A DNA stretch of 64,000 bases from Sphingomonas sp. CROZ-RG-20F-R02-07 (GCF_022662335.1 NZ_JAKNQJ010000007.1:1-64000); one strand, 5' to 3'; numbered from the stretch's first letter, positions 7,827 to 16,207 are shown. Translations and numbers: made by a program. Notes: generated by a model not told the origin, from the sequence alone.

Positions 7827-8893
7827 GAGGCGGAGGTTTCCATGGCCTGCCCCACCGGGAGGTTGAGCTGGCGCTCGGTCGCGAGCCAGCGCGCGAGGTT
7901 GGCCACGCCGTCGGTCCACGCCACCTTGGGCGCGAGGCCCAGCGCGGCTTCGGCCTTGCGCGTGTCGGCGACGAAATAGCGCTGGTCGCCCGCGCGCCAG
8001 TCGGACGTGGCGATCTCCACCTCGCGGCCGATCAGATCGCCGATATGGCCGAGCAACTGGCGCAGGCTCACCGCATTGGCGGGGCCGCCACCGAGGTTGA
8101 ACGCCTGGCCCTCCACCGCATCGATGCGCCGCCATGCCCGGACATAGGCGTCGACCGCGTTGGACACGTCGAGGATATCGCGCACCTGCTGCCCGTCGCC
8201 ATAGAGCGTGATCGGCTTGCCTTCGAGCGCGCGGATCAGGAAATGCGCCACCCAGCCCTGATCCTCGGTGCCCATCTGGCGCTGACCATAGATGCAGCTC
8301 ATCCGCAGCACCGCCGCCGGAACGCCGAAGCTGCGCGCGTAATCGAGCACATATTGGTCCGCCGCGCCCTTCGACACGCCATAGGGCGTGTGGAAATCGA
8401 GCGGCCGCGCCTCGCCGATGCCGTGATCGCGGATTGCGGGATCGCGCGGGACATAGCCGTGATCGCCGGTGTCGAATTCGAGGTCGATCAGGTCGCCATA
8501 GACCTTGTTGGTCGAGGCGAAGATCAAAGGCACCCGCTCGCCGCGCGCGCGCAGCGCCTCCAGCAGGTTGAGCGTGCCGAGGATGTTGATCTCGAAATCG
8601 GCGCGCGGATCCACCATGCTCGTCGTCACCGCCACTTGCGCGGCGAGGTGGAACACCGCCTGCACGTCCGATGCCGCGCGGGCCAGCGCATCCGCATCGC
8701 GGATATCGGCGATCACCGCCTCGATCCGGTCGCCGTAACGGGCCTTCAGCCAGACGAGGTTGGCGTCCACGCCGGCGCGCGCCAGCACGTCATAGACACG
8801 CACCCGATAGCCCTCGCCGGCCAGGCGATCGGCGAGGTTCGATCCGATGAAGCCGGCGCCGCCGGTGACGAGGATCGGCCGCGGGTCGATCAA
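7823..8893 (-). CDS. NAD-dependent epimerase, CDP-paratose 2-epimerase (tyvelose epimerase)-like
   Basis: This 356-residue extended SDR has the NAD motif TGGAGFIGSNLADRL. Signature blocks closely follow CDP-paratose/CDP-tyvelose 2-epimerases: FHLAAQVAVTTSMVDP, FASTNKVYGDL, PLDFHTPYGVSKGAADQYVL (catalytic Y-x-x-x-K), RMSCIYGQRQMGTEDQGWVA and ITLYGDGQQVRDILDV. The T-N-K-V-Y-G and T-E-D-Q-G-W motifs separate this group from GalE and RmlB. Family members invert C2 of a nucleotide-linked sugar. No CDP-sugar synthesis genes are in the window, so the true donor could differ. It is the second gene of the operon, with ATGA and GTGA overlaps at its ends. Confidence 0.8.
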   Translation of the reverse strand: MIDPRPILVTGGAGFIGSNLADRLAGEGYRVRVYDVLARAGVDANLVWLKARYGDRIEAVIADIRDADALARAASDVQAVFHLAAQVAVTTSMVDPRADFEINILGTLNLLEALRARGERVPLIFASTNKVYGDLIDLEFDTGDHGYVPRDPAIRDHGIGEARPLDFHTPYGVSKGAADQYVLDYARSFGVPAAVLRMSCIYGQRQMGTEDQGWVAHFLIRALEGKPITLYGDGQQVRDILDVSNAVDAYVRAWRRIDAVEGQAFNLGGGPANAVSLRQLLGHIGDLIGREVEIATSDWRAGDQRYFVADTRKAEAALGLAPKVAWTDGVANLARWLATERQLNLPVGQAMETSAS

Positions 8894-10005
8894 GCGACCA
8901 GCCCCTTGGCTTCAAGCTCGGCGCGCATCTGGTCGACGCGGTCGTGCGCGGTCTGCTGCGCCACCCATTCGGCGAGTTCGGCCAGACCTTCGCCGAAATC
9001 GGCACGCGCCTGGAAATCGAGCCGTTCGGCGGACAGCCGCGTGTCGCAGAAGCAATGCCGGATGTCGCCCACCCGCGCCTTGCCGACGATGATCGGGGTC
9101 AAGTCGTTCTTGCCCATGGCCTTCGCCAATTCGGTGGCCACCTCGCTCACCGAACGGTCGCGGCCCGATCCGATGTTGAACGTGCCGCCCTTCGCCTGCG
9201 GCAGTACCAGCGCATCGGCGAACGCCCGCGCCACATCCGACACGTGGACGAAATCGCGGCGCTGCTCGCCATCTTCGAAGATCATCGGCTGCTGGCCGTT
9301 GAGCAGCCGCGAGGCGAAGATCGCCAGCACGCCGGTATAGGGATTGGAAAGCGCCTGCCCCGGTCCATACACGTTGAACAGCCGCAGGCACACGCCCTCC
9401 ATGCCATAGGGCGCGGCCATGATATGCGTGGTGCGCTCCTGCACATATTTGTTGAGCGCATAGATCGACGACAGGTTGGGCCGCTTCCATTCGGGCGTCG
9501 GCACCGGGCTCAGCGGGCGATCCTGCGCGTCGACCGGCTCCCAGTTGGCCAGCCCGTCCCTCAGCCCGTGCCGTTCCGCATCCTCGACCAGCGCGCCATC
9601 GGCATCGCGGTAGAGCCCCTCGCCATAGATACTCATCGACGAGGCGGTGACGACGCGGCGCACCGGATGGTCGATCAGCTTTTCGAACAGCACCGCAGTG
9701 CCGACATCGTTGGTCGAGGTGTAACGCTCCACCTCGTACATCGACTGGCCGACGCCCACCTCGGCGGCGAGATGCACCACGCTGTCGACGCCCTTGAGTG
9801 CCCGCGTCACCGCATCGCCGTCGCGCACGTCGCCGCGGATCAACTCGATCTCGCCGTCGAGCATCTTGGAGCCGTCGACGACCCCGTGTACCTGCTCGAT
9901 CAGGCTGTCGAGCACCCGTACCCGGTTGCCGCGCGCGAGCAGTTCGTTGCCCACCGCCCGGCCGATGAAGCCGGCGCCGCCGGTGATGAGGATCGTTTCG
10001 CTCAT
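8890..10005 (-). CDS. NAD-dependent epimerase/dehydratase (first gene of sugar operon)
   Basis: This 371-residue extended SDR has ITGGAGFIGRAVGNEL at the N-terminus, then VVHLAAEVGVGQSMYEVERY, TASSMSIYGEG, SSIYALNKYVQERTT (Tyr and Lys of the active site), LRLFNVYGPGQALSNPYTGV and EDGEQRRDFVHVSDVA. The Q-A-L-S-N-P-Y-T-G-V segment is typical of GalE-like UDP-sugar 4-epimerases. An insertion near residues 140-165 carries SPVPTPEWKRPNL. The product is a cytosolic nucleotide-sugar epimerase of unresolved specificity. It leads the eight-gene minus-strand operon and is divergent from the phosphatase-led operon across about 210 bp. Confidence 0.8.
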   Translation of the reverse strand: MSETILITGGAGFIGRAVGNELLARGNRVRVLDSLIEQVHGVVDGSKMLDGEIELIRGDVRDGDAVTRALKGVDSVVHLAAEVGVGQSMYEVERYTSTNDVGTAVLFEKLIDHPVRRVVTASSMSIYGEGLYRDADGALVEDAERHGLRDGLANWEPVDAQDRPLSPVPTPEWKRPNLSSIYALNKYVQERTTHIMAAPYGMEGVCLRLFNVYGPGQALSNPYTGVLAIFASRLLNGQQPMIFEDGEQRRDFVHVSDVARAFADALVLPQAKGGTFNIGSGRDRSVSEVATELAKAMGKNDLTPIIVGKARVGDIRHCFCDTRLSAERLDFQARADFGEGLAELAEWVAQQTAHDRVDQMRAELEAKGLVA

Positions 10006-10216
10006 GCGGCGCGGATCGCGAAGGGCGTTGACAAGATCATGCGAATGGCGTGCTTTCTGGTTTGCGACGAACGAACCCTTCGAACGGCATCTTGTTCATC
10101 TTTGTTCCAGACATTCCAGCATCATGCACTGATTTGCATCAAGGAACTTAGCTGGGTTGTCGGGTGTATGGCCCCTGGCGCCGGTTCGCGGTTGCCCAAG
10201 GGAGGACCTGGCCCGC
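10006..10216. promoter_or_regulatory. Divergent intergenic region between the two sugar operons
   Basis: This 211-bp gap separates the start of the minus-strand glycosyltransferase operon from the plus-strand phosphatase-led operon, so promoters for both must lie here. It is less GC-rich than the flanking genes. A TTGACA hexamer at 10028-10033 on the plus strand resembles a -35 element, but a convincing -10 is not visible. GGGAGGA near 10199-10205 is the likely ribosome-binding site for the GTG at 10217. No clear operator palindrome was seen. Confidence 0.4.
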
Positions 10217-10816
10217 GTGGCGACGTTTCTGTTGATCCGCCATGCGGCCCATAATGACGTGGGGCAGCGGCTGTCCGGTCGGTTGCCGGGGCTCGAACTG
10301 AGCGCGGCCGGCCGCGCGCAGGCGGACGACCTGACACAACGGCTGCGCGCCGAACCGCTGGCGGCGGTGCGATCGAGCCCTCGCGAACGCACGGTCGCGA
10401 CGGCGCAGGCGATCGCCGTGCCGCACGGCCTGACCGTCACGACCGAGGACGCGCTCGACGAGATCGATTTCGGCGACTGGGCCGGGCGGAGCTTCGCGTC
10501 GCTGGCCGGAGATCCCGTATGGGACGACTGGAACGGCGCGCGCGCCACGGGCACGGCGCCCGGCGGCGAGCGCATGGCGGACGCGCAGGTCCGGATCGTC
10601 CACCACCTGGCGGCGATCGCCGCGCACGAACCGCTAGGCTGCACCGCGATCGTCACGCATTGCGACATGATCCGTGCGATCGTGTGCCATCTGCTCGGCC
10701 TGTCGCTCGATCGCCTGCTGCGCCTCGCGGTGGAGCCGGCATCGGTGACGCGTATCGCCATGGATGGCGACGGCAGTGGCCAGCTATTGAGCCTGAACGA
10801 AGGGGGTTATCGATGA
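10217..10816 (+). CDS. Histidine phosphatase (phosphoglycerate mutase-like) family protein
   Basis: This 199-residue protein begins at GTG (VATFLLIRHAAHNDVG). The catalytic phosphate-binding motif is R-H-A rather than the usual R-H-G. It continues with LSAAGRAQADDLTQRL, SSPRERTVATAQAI (second Arg), EIDFGDWAGRSFASL and the C-terminal VTHCDMIRAIVCHLL with the second catalytic His. This is the core of small branch-1 histidine phosphatases such as alpha-ribazole or sugar phosphatases. The GTG is chosen because a GGGAGGA box lies upstream and the 20 preceding in-frame residues are unlike the family. It is the first gene of a six-gene operon and may remove a phosphate from a pathway intermediate (inference). 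Confidence 0.8.
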   Translation: MATFLLIRHAAHNDVGQRLSGRLPGLELSAAGRAQADDLTQRLRAEPLAAVRSSPRERTVATAQAIAVPHGLTVTTEDALDEIDFGDWAGRSFASLAGDPVWDDWNGARATGTAPGGERMADAQVRIVHHLAAIAAHEPLGCTAIVTHCDMIRAIVCHLLGLSLDRLLRLAVEPASVTRIAMDGDGSGQLLSLNEGGYR

Positions 10817-11595
10817 CGACCGATTTGGCCACGAAGGTCGCGGCACTCGCGCCGTGGTTCCACAATATCGATCTGGGCGACGGCATCGCCACCGCGCCCG
10901 ACCATTTCCTCGGCGATTATCCTCGCTCCAAGTTCCGCCGCTTCGCCGATGCGCTCCCGGCGGACATGAGCGGCAAGACGGTGCTCGACATCGGCTGCAA
11001 CGCCGGCTTCTATTCGGTCGAGATGAAGCGCCGCGGCGCCGCGCGCGTGCTCGGGATCGACAGCGACGATCGCTATCTGGCACAGGCGCGGCTGGCGAGC
11101 GCGGCTTTGGGCTTCGAGGGGATCGAGTTCGCCAAGCTTTCGGTCTATGACGTGGCGGCGCTTCGCGAGCGGTTCGATCTCGTGATCTTCATGGGCGTGC
11201 TCTATCATTTGCGCCATCCGTTGCTCGCGCTCGACCTGATCCGCGAGCATGTCGTGGGCGACATGCTGTTGTTCCAGACGATGCAGCGCGGCAGCAACGC
11301 CGTGATCGACGTGCCCGAGGACCACCCCTTCCACGCCCCCGGCAGCTTCAAGCCGCCCGCGATCTTCGACGATCCGGCCTATCCGCGGATGCACTTCATC
11401 GAGCGCGAATATGCGCATGACTGGACCAACTGGTGGGCGCCGAATCGCGCGGGCAGCGAGGCGATGCTGCGCGCGGCGGGCTTCGCGATCGAGGCCCATC
11501 CCGAAGAGGAAGTCTATATCTGCCGCGTCGCCCCCGTTCCCTATGTGGAGTTCGGGCCGGCCGCGGTGTACCCGGCCCGTGGAGATGCCGCATGA
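10813..11595 (+). CDS. CmoB-like SAM-dependent methyltransferase
   Basis: This 260-residue class I methyltransferase opens with VAALAPWFHNIDLGDGIAT, close to the CmoB-type start (W-F-H-x-I-D). It then has DYPRSKFRRFADALP, the SAM motif GKTVLDIGCNAGFYSVEM, acidic loop VLGIDSDDRYLAQAR and LVIFMGVLYHLRHPLLALDL. CmoB modifies wobble uridine in tRNA, but this gene sits in a sugar operon, so a carbohydrate or lipid acceptor is more likely (inference). The ATG at 10813 gives an ATGA overlap with the upstream phosphatase. The C-terminal half includes W-T-N-W-W-A-P-N-R and a FAIEAHPEEEVYICRV strand. Confidence 0.8.
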   Translation: MTTDLATKVAALAPWFHNIDLGDGIATAPDHFLGDYPRSKFRRFADALPADMSGKTVLDIGCNAGFYSVEMKRRGAARVLGIDSDDRYLAQARLASAALGFEGIEFAKLSVYDVAALRERFDLVIFMGVLYHLRHPLLALDLIREHVVGDMLLFQTMQRGSNAVIDVPEDHPFHAPGSFKPPAIFDDPAYPRMHFIEREYAHDWTNWWAPNRAGSEAMLRAAGFAIEAHPEEEVYICRVAPVPYVEFGPAAVYPARGDAA

Positions 11596-12518
11596 TCGAA
11601 GCCGCGATGATCTGGAACGAGCCCAACAACAAATCGCATTGGGACCCCGAGATCGACCCCGACTGGGCGATCTTTTCCGACACGGTGGTGCGCGCCGGCC
11701 GCGCGATCCATGCCGCCAACCCCGCGATCACGCGCGTGCTGGGCGGCATGTCACCGATCGACCCCGAATGGGTGAAGCGGCTGGAACGGCACGGCGCGCT
11801 GGACGCGGTCGACGCGGTCGCGGTGCACGGCTTTCCGCTCGACTGGAATCTGTGGCCGATCCACGCCTGGCCCGACAAGGTCGCCGAGATCGAGGCGGTG
11901 ACGGACAAGCCGGTCTGGGTCACCGAGGTGGGCGTGGGCTCGTTCGGCGCGGAAGAGGTGCAGGTGTTCGGCATCCGGCGCACCGCCGAGCTGCTGCTCG
12001 GCCGCGTGCCGCGCGTCTATTGGTATTCGCTCTACGACCTGCCGCAAAGCTGGGGCGCGACGACGCGCCACCGCGAGGCGGAGGGATCGTCCTACTACCG
12101 GCATTTCTACATGGGCCTGATCCGCGAGGACGGCACCCCCAAGCCCGCGCTCGACGATTATGCGAAGGTCGCGGGCGAGATGGGGCTGATGCAGTGGTTC
12201 CATTACGAGGATCCGCGGCTGGACGAGGCAGTCGCCTGGATGAAGCGGCTCGGCACGCGCAAGCTGCGCACCGGCCTCAGCTGGGCCGACAGTTTCCGCC
12301 CGAACGCGACCGACTGGTTCGACCGGCAGATGGAGGCGCTCACCGATTTCGACGTGACCGTCACCTTCTGCTTCACGCCCGAGCATCTGGGCGTCGCGCC
12401 GCACCATACGAGCCCGCCGCGCGAGCCGCAGGCCTTTGCCGATTTCTGCGCGTGGATGATCGACCGCTACGCCCCCGCCCTCTCCGCCCAGACCCTCTCC
12501 GTACAGGCGGCCGGCTGA
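11592..12518 (+). CDS. Clan GH-A-like glycosidase with apparently circularly permuted TIM barrel
   Basis: This 308-residue protein starts MIEAAMIWNEPNNKSHWD. Glu10 sits in the W-N-E-P-N motif that carries the acid/base residue at the end of beta-4 in clan GH-A enzymes. Glu112 in PVWVTEVGVGS matches the beta-7 nucleophile. YWYSLYDLPQSWG and the terminal GLIREDGTPKPALDDYA follow as beta-8 and the family C-term. A further 100 residues then resemble the N-terminal half of such enzymes: LDEAVAWMKRLGTRKLRTGLSW (in two parts), FDVTVTFCFTPEHLG and PQAFADFCAWMIDRYAP. Beta-1 to beta-3 would therefore come after beta-8. The ATG at 11592 makes an ATGA overlap. It is probably a glycosidase or transglycosidase acting on the operon's product. 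Confidence 0.7.
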   Translation: MIEAAMIWNEPNNKSHWDPEIDPDWAIFSDTVVRAGRAIHAANPAITRVLGGMSPIDPEWVKRLERHGALDAVDAVAVHGFPLDWNLWPIHAWPDKVAEIEAVTDKPVWVTEVGVGSFGAEEVQVFGIRRTAELLLGRVPRVYWYSLYDLPQSWGATTRHREAEGSSYYRHFYMGLIREDGTPKPALDDYAKVAGEMGLMQWFHYEDPRLDEAVAWMKRLGTRKLRTGLSWADSFRPNATDWFDRQMEALTDFDVTVTFCFTPEHLGVAPHHTSPPREPQAFADFCAWMIDRYAPALSAQTLSVQAAG

Positions 12519-13474
12519 TGCGCGCGGCGATCCTCACCGGCCCGGCCACGCTCGCGATCGAACATGTCGCCACGCCCGAGCCGGGCGCGGGGCAGGTACG
12601 GGTGAAGCTCGAAGGCTGCGGCGTGTGCGCGTCCAACGTCGAGCCCTATGCCGGCCAGCCCTGGTCCAGCTTCCCCGGCGCGCCGGGCGGGCTCGGCCAT
12701 GAAGGCTGGGGCGTGATCGACGCGGTGGGCGCGGGCGTCGCCGATCGCGCGGTCGGCGAGCGGGTCGCGCTGCTGTCGGGCAACAGCTTTGCCGAATATG
12801 ACGTCGCCGATGCCGATGCGGTCGTGCCGCTGCCGCCCGAACTCGCCGGCCAGCCCTTTCCCGGCGAACCGCTCGGCTGCGCGATGAACATCTTCCGCCG
12901 CAGCGACATCCAGGCGGGGCAGACGGTGGCGATCGTCGGCATCGGCTTTCTCGGCGCGGTGCTGACGCGGCTCGCGACCGAGGCGGGCGCACGGGTGATC
13001 GCGATCTCGCGCCGCCCCGAATCGCTTGCGCTCGCACGGCATTACGGCGCGGCCGAGACGATCCCGATGGACGATCACTGGGCGATCATCGACGCGGTGA
13101 AGGCGCTGACCGGCGACGCGCTGTGCGCGCGCGTGATCGAGGCGGTGGGCAAGCAATGGCCGCTCGACCTCGCCTCGGCGCTGGTCGGCATCGGCGGCAA
13201 GCTGATCGTGGCGGGCTATCACCAGGATGGCCCCCGCCAGGTCAACATGCAGGACTGGAACTGGAAGGGCATCGACGTGGTGAACGCGCACGAACGCGAT
13301 CCGGCAGTGAATTTGCGCGGGCTGCGCGAGGCGGTCGCGGCGGTGGCGAGCGGGCGGCTCGACCCCGCGCCGCTCTACTCGCACCGTTACCCTATCGAGC
13401 GGCTCGGCGATGCGATCGACGCCACGCGCGACAAGCCCGAGGGCTTCGTGAAGGCGCTGGTGATGTTCGCATGA
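12518..13474 (+). CDS. Zinc-type alcohol dehydrogenase-like (MDR) oxidoreductase
   Basis: This 318-residue medium-chain dehydrogenase/reductase has KLEGCGVCASNVEPY, where the Cys of G-C-G-V-C-A-S-N is a catalytic-zinc ligand, and GLGHEGWGVIDAVGAGV, the G-H-E metal-site motif. The NAD(P) fold is at VAIVGIGFLGAVLTRLA, followed by VIEAVGKQWPLDLA and GGKLIVAGYH. The four-cysteine structural zinc lobe of classical ADH is absent and the chain is somewhat short, as in BchC-like or bi-domain oxidoreductase partners. The gene begins at ATG 12518, where TGATG fuses stop and start. With the following Gfo/Idh enzyme it forms a two-dehydrogenase module often found in sugar loci. Confidence 0.8.
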   Translation: MRAAILTGPATLAIEHVATPEPGAGQVRVKLEGCGVCASNVEPYAGQPWSSFPGAPGGLGHEGWGVIDAVGAGVADRAVGERVALLSGNSFAEYDVADADAVVPLPPELAGQPFPGEPLGCAMNIFRRSDIQAGQTVAIVGIGFLGAVLTRLATEAGARVIAISRRPESLALARHYGAAETIPMDDHWAIIDAVKALTGDALCARVIEAVGKQWPLDLASALVGIGGKLIVAGYHQDGPRQVNMQDWNWKGIDVVNAHERDPAVNLRGLREAVAAVASGRLDPAPLYSHRYPIERLGDAIDATRDKPEGFVKALVMFA

Positions 13475-14460
13475 GCCGGCCGCGGGTGGGGTTCCTCGGC
13501 GTCGGCTGGATCGGCCGCCACCGCATGCAGGCGATGCTCGACACCGGCGCGATCGAGGCGGTCGCGGTCGCCGATCCCGCGCCCGCGATGGTCGTCGAGG
13601 CGCAGGCGCTCGCCCCCGGCGTGATGGCGGTCGAGTCGCTGGACGCCATGCTCGCGCTCGGCGTCGATGGCGTCGTGATCGCCAGCCCCAGCGCACTCCA
13701 CGCCGATCAGGCGACCGCGGCCTTCGAAGCGGGCGTGGCCGTGTTCTGCCAAAAGCCGCTCGGCCGCGACGCCGCCGAGGCCGCGCGCGTCGTCGCCGCG
13801 GCCAAAGCGGCGGACCGGTTGCTGGGCGTCGATTTCTCCTACCGCCACACCGCGGGGATGGAAGCGATCGCTGCACTGGTGCGGGATGGCACGCTCGGGC
13901 CGATCCATGCGGTCGATCTGACGTTCCACAACGCCTACGGCCCTGACAAGCCGTGGTTCTACGATCGCGCGCAATCGGGCGGCGGGTGCGTGATGGATCT
14001 GGGCGTCCATCTCGTCGATCTCGCGCTCTGGACGCTGGGCTTCCCCGCGGCCGACGGGCCGGTCTGCGCACAGCTCTTCGCCGATGGCCGGCCGCTTACG
14101 GGCGTCGCGGTCGAAGATTTCGCGCTTGCCAGCATCGTGCTCGCGACCGGCACGGTGGTGCGGCTCGCCTGTTCGTGGCGGCTCCATGCCGGGCAGGATG
14201 CGGTCATCGAGGCGGCCTTTTACGGGCGCGACGGCGGGGCGGCGCTTCGCAACGTCGGCGGCTCGTTCTACGATTTCACCGCCGAACGCTTCGCCGGCAC
14301 CACGCGCGAGACGCTGGCGACGCCGCCCGACGCCTGGGGCGGTCGCGCCGCCGCGGCCTGGGCGAGGCGGTTGGCGCAATCACCACGCTTCGATCCGGAC
14401 AGCGAGACGGTCGTCGCGGTGTCGCGCGTGCTCGACCGGATCTACGCCGCCGCGCGCTGA
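13471..14460 (+). CDS. Gfo/Idh/MocA family oxidoreductase
   Basis: This 329-residue protein has the N-terminal Rossmann motif VGFLGVGWIGRHRMQAML. GVDGVVIASPSALHADQA follows, then GVAVFCQKPLGRDAAEA with the family's Lys in C-Q-K-P. SGGGCVMDLGVHLVDLALW is the substrate-side G-G-G-x-x-x-D-x-G-x-H motif of the C-terminal domain. The enzyme is expected to oxidise or reduce a hydroxyl on a sugar or cyclitol with NAD(P). Cys-Gln instead of the usual C/E-E-K-P is a small variation. ATGA overlap upstream and TGATG downstream indicate tight coupling. Its position after the MDR dehydrogenase suggests they act on one intermediate. Confidence 0.82.
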   Translation: MSRPRVGFLGVGWIGRHRMQAMLDTGAIEAVAVADPAPAMVVEAQALAPGVMAVESLDAMLALGVDGVVIASPSALHADQATAAFEAGVAVFCQKPLGRDAAEAARVVAAAKAADRLLGVDFSYRHTAGMEAIAALVRDGTLGPIHAVDLTFHNAYGPDKPWFYDRAQSGGGCVMDLGVHLVDLALWTLGFPAADGPVCAQLFADGRPLTGVAVEDFALASIVLATGTVVRLACSWRLHAGQDAVIEAAFYGRDGGAALRNVGGSFYDFTAERFAGTTRETLATPPDAWGGRAAAAWARRLAQSPRFDPDSETVVAVSRVLDRIYAAAR

Positions 14461-16085
14461 TGCTCGTCTATGGCGACCATGAACGCGTGGTCGATCCGCG
14501 CACGGAATGGGCGTCCTGCATCGCGCGCGGACAGGCGTTGCACGGCGGAAAGGCGGCCATCGAGCGGCACCAGCGACTCGTCCGGCTATTCGTCGCGATG
14601 TCGGGGGTCGTCCAGGGGCTCGCCGATGCCGCCTTCGCCACCACCGGCGCCGACGCGCACGGCCCGCTCGCCGCGGCCGGCCTGGACGCGCTGCGTGCGA
14701 TGGCGCGGGCGATCGAGCGATCCTGGTCGAGCGGCCATGCCGACCAGCCCTGCCCCGCGCTGCCGACGCTCGACGCGTACGCGCTGCCCGATCGGGTAAC
14801 GATCCGGCGGTGCGAGGGCTATGCCTATTACGCGCTCTATCCCGAGCTCTACCTCGCCGCGGCAGCGGCGCTGCCCAAGGGTGCGGTGGTGATCGGGCTG
14901 CGCAGCATCGGCACCGGGCTCGCGGCGCTGGCCGCGACGGTCTGCAACGCGGCGTTCGTCTGCACGGTACGGCCGGTGGGCGACGTGTTCGCGCGCACGC
15001 TGGCGATCGACCCCGCGCTCGCCGCGACGCTCACCGCGCTGCGCGATCGGCCGTTCGTGCTGGTGGACGAAGGACCGGGCCTGTCTGGCAGTTCGCTCGG
15101 TGGCGCGGCGGATTGGCTGGCCGGCATCGGCGTCACGGATATCCGCTTCCTGCCGAGCCATGACGGGCCGCTCGGGCCCCAGGCCTCGCCCGCGCACCGG
15201 ACGCGGTGGGACGGCGCCGACCCCCCCGTGGCGCGGTTCGAGGATGTCGTGCTGCCGCGTCTTTCCGGCTGGTTCGCGGACGTGACGGGCGCGCCTCCCG
15301 CGCCGCTGCGTGACGTCTCAGGCGGTGGCTGGCGCGCGCCCGGCAGCGACGCGCCGGTCGATCCGAACCGCGAGGCACGCAAATATCGGCTGACGACCGC
15401 GCGTGGCGACTATCTGCTGAAGTTCGTCGGGCTGGACGACGAGGCCGCCGCCAAGTTCGATCGTGCCCGCGCGCTCCACGCCGCCGGCTTCGCCGCCGAG
15501 CCGCTGGCGCTGCGCCACGGTTTCCTGCTCGAACGCTGGATCGACGGCGCCGCACCGGCCGGCGACGCGGCGATCATCGCCGCGCTGCCCGCCTATCTGG
15601 CGTTTCGCGCAGCCGCGTTTCCCGCCCCTCCCGGCGCATCGCTGGCGGCGCTGGTGGCGGTGGCACGGCACAATCTGGCGGACGTGGCCGGCATCGGCGC
15701 GCTACTCGACGGCGTCGACCCCACCGCGCTCCAGCATCATGTCCGCGCCGTCCACGGCGATGCGCGGCTTCACCGCTGGGAATGGATCACGGGGCCGGAC
15801 GGCCTGCGCAAGACCGACGCGATTGATCATTCGCAGGCGCATGATCTGGTCGGGCCGCAGGATATTGCGTGGGACCTGGCGGGCGCGATCGCCGAATATC
15901 CGTCGCTCGATCGCGCGACACTGATCGCCGCCGTCATGCCCGATCGCCCCGAGGCCGAGGCGCTCGTCGCCTGTCTACTGCCCTGCTATCTCGGCTTCCA
16001 GCGCGGCTGGTGGCGCTACGCCCCCGATGCCGCCGCACAAAGCGACTCCTATGCCGCGAAGGCGGCGGCGCTGGTCGCGGGGTAG
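14460..16085 (+). CDS. Predicted PRTase-like / aminoglycoside phosphotransferase-like fusion protein
   Basis: This 541-residue cytosolic protein has no family I can name. The N-terminal third is helical. Residues about 130-240 look like a phosphoribosyltransferase fold, with KGAVVIGLRSIGTGLAALAA, then FVCTVRPVGDVFAR, then FVLVDEGPGLSGSSLGGAA, which resembles the PRPP-binding loop (Asp203, Glu204). Residues about 300-530 look like an APH/choline-kinase fold: YLLKFVGLDDEAAAKFDRA (Lys on a beta strand), AVHGDARLHRWEWI (His432, Asp434 catalytic loop), DAIDHSQAHDLVGPQDIAWD (metal-binding Asp and downstream DLA-like segment). The operon also contains a phosphatase. Both enzymatic activities are inferences. 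The start at 14460 comes from the TGATG junction. Confidence 0.62.
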   Translation: MLVYGDHERVVDPRTEWASCIARGQALHGGKAAIERHQRLVRLFVAMSGVVQGLADAAFATTGADAHGPLAAAGLDALRAMARAIERSWSSGHADQPCPALPTLDAYALPDRVTIRRCEGYAYYALYPELYLAAAAALPKGAVVIGLRSIGTGLAALAATVCNAAFVCTVRPVGDVFARTLAIDPALAATLTALRDRPFVLVDEGPGLSGSSLGGAADWLAGIGVTDIRFLPSHDGPLGPQASPAHRTRWDGADPPVARFEDVVLPRLSGWFADVTGAPPAPLRDVSGGGWRAPGSDAPVDPNREARKYRLTTARGDYLLKFVGLDDEAAAKFDRARALHAAGFAAEPLALRHGFLLERWIDGAAPAGDAAIIAALPAYLAFRAAAFPAPPGASLAALVAVARHNLADVAGIGALLDGVDPTALQHHVRAVHGDARLHRWEWITGPDGLRKTDAIDHSQAHDLVGPQDIAWDLAGAIAEYPSLDRATLIAAVMPDRPEAEALVACLLPCYLGFQRGWWRYAPDAAAQSDSYAAKAAALVAG

Positions 16086-16092
16086 AGCGAAC

Positions 16093-16207
16093 GACGTGAG
16101 TCGATCCATTCTTCTACTCCGTTCGTGCTGAGCCTGTCCAAGCACGCGCTCCACAGGCGAACCTTCGTGTGTGGCACAGGCCCTTCGACAGGCTTAGGGC
16201 GAACGGG
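16093..16207. repeat. Intergenic inverted-repeat element, copy 1
   Basis: A segment of about 115 bp contains two imperfect arms, CCGTTCGTGCTGAGCCTGTC near 16119-16138 and its counterpart CTTCGACAGGCTTAGGGCG near 16183-16201, separated by about 45 bp. The arms can pair to form a long stem. The same element, including the leading GACGTxxxGTCGATCC segment, occurs at 42031-42144. It is a REP/palindromic-type intergenic repeat of the kind frequent in sphingomonad genomes. It lies between convergent genes, where it could also act as a bidirectional transcription terminator. Confidence 0.7.

Noticed and set aside
10143-10170. EcfG-type (GGAAC-N16-CGTT) promoter upstream of the phosphatase
   Set aside because: GGAAC occurs near 10143 but no CGTT-like element follows at the needed spacing.
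16093-16207. CRISPR-like repeat array
   Set aside because: The elements are single palindromic units, 26 kb apart, with no direct repeats separated by spacers and no cas genes.
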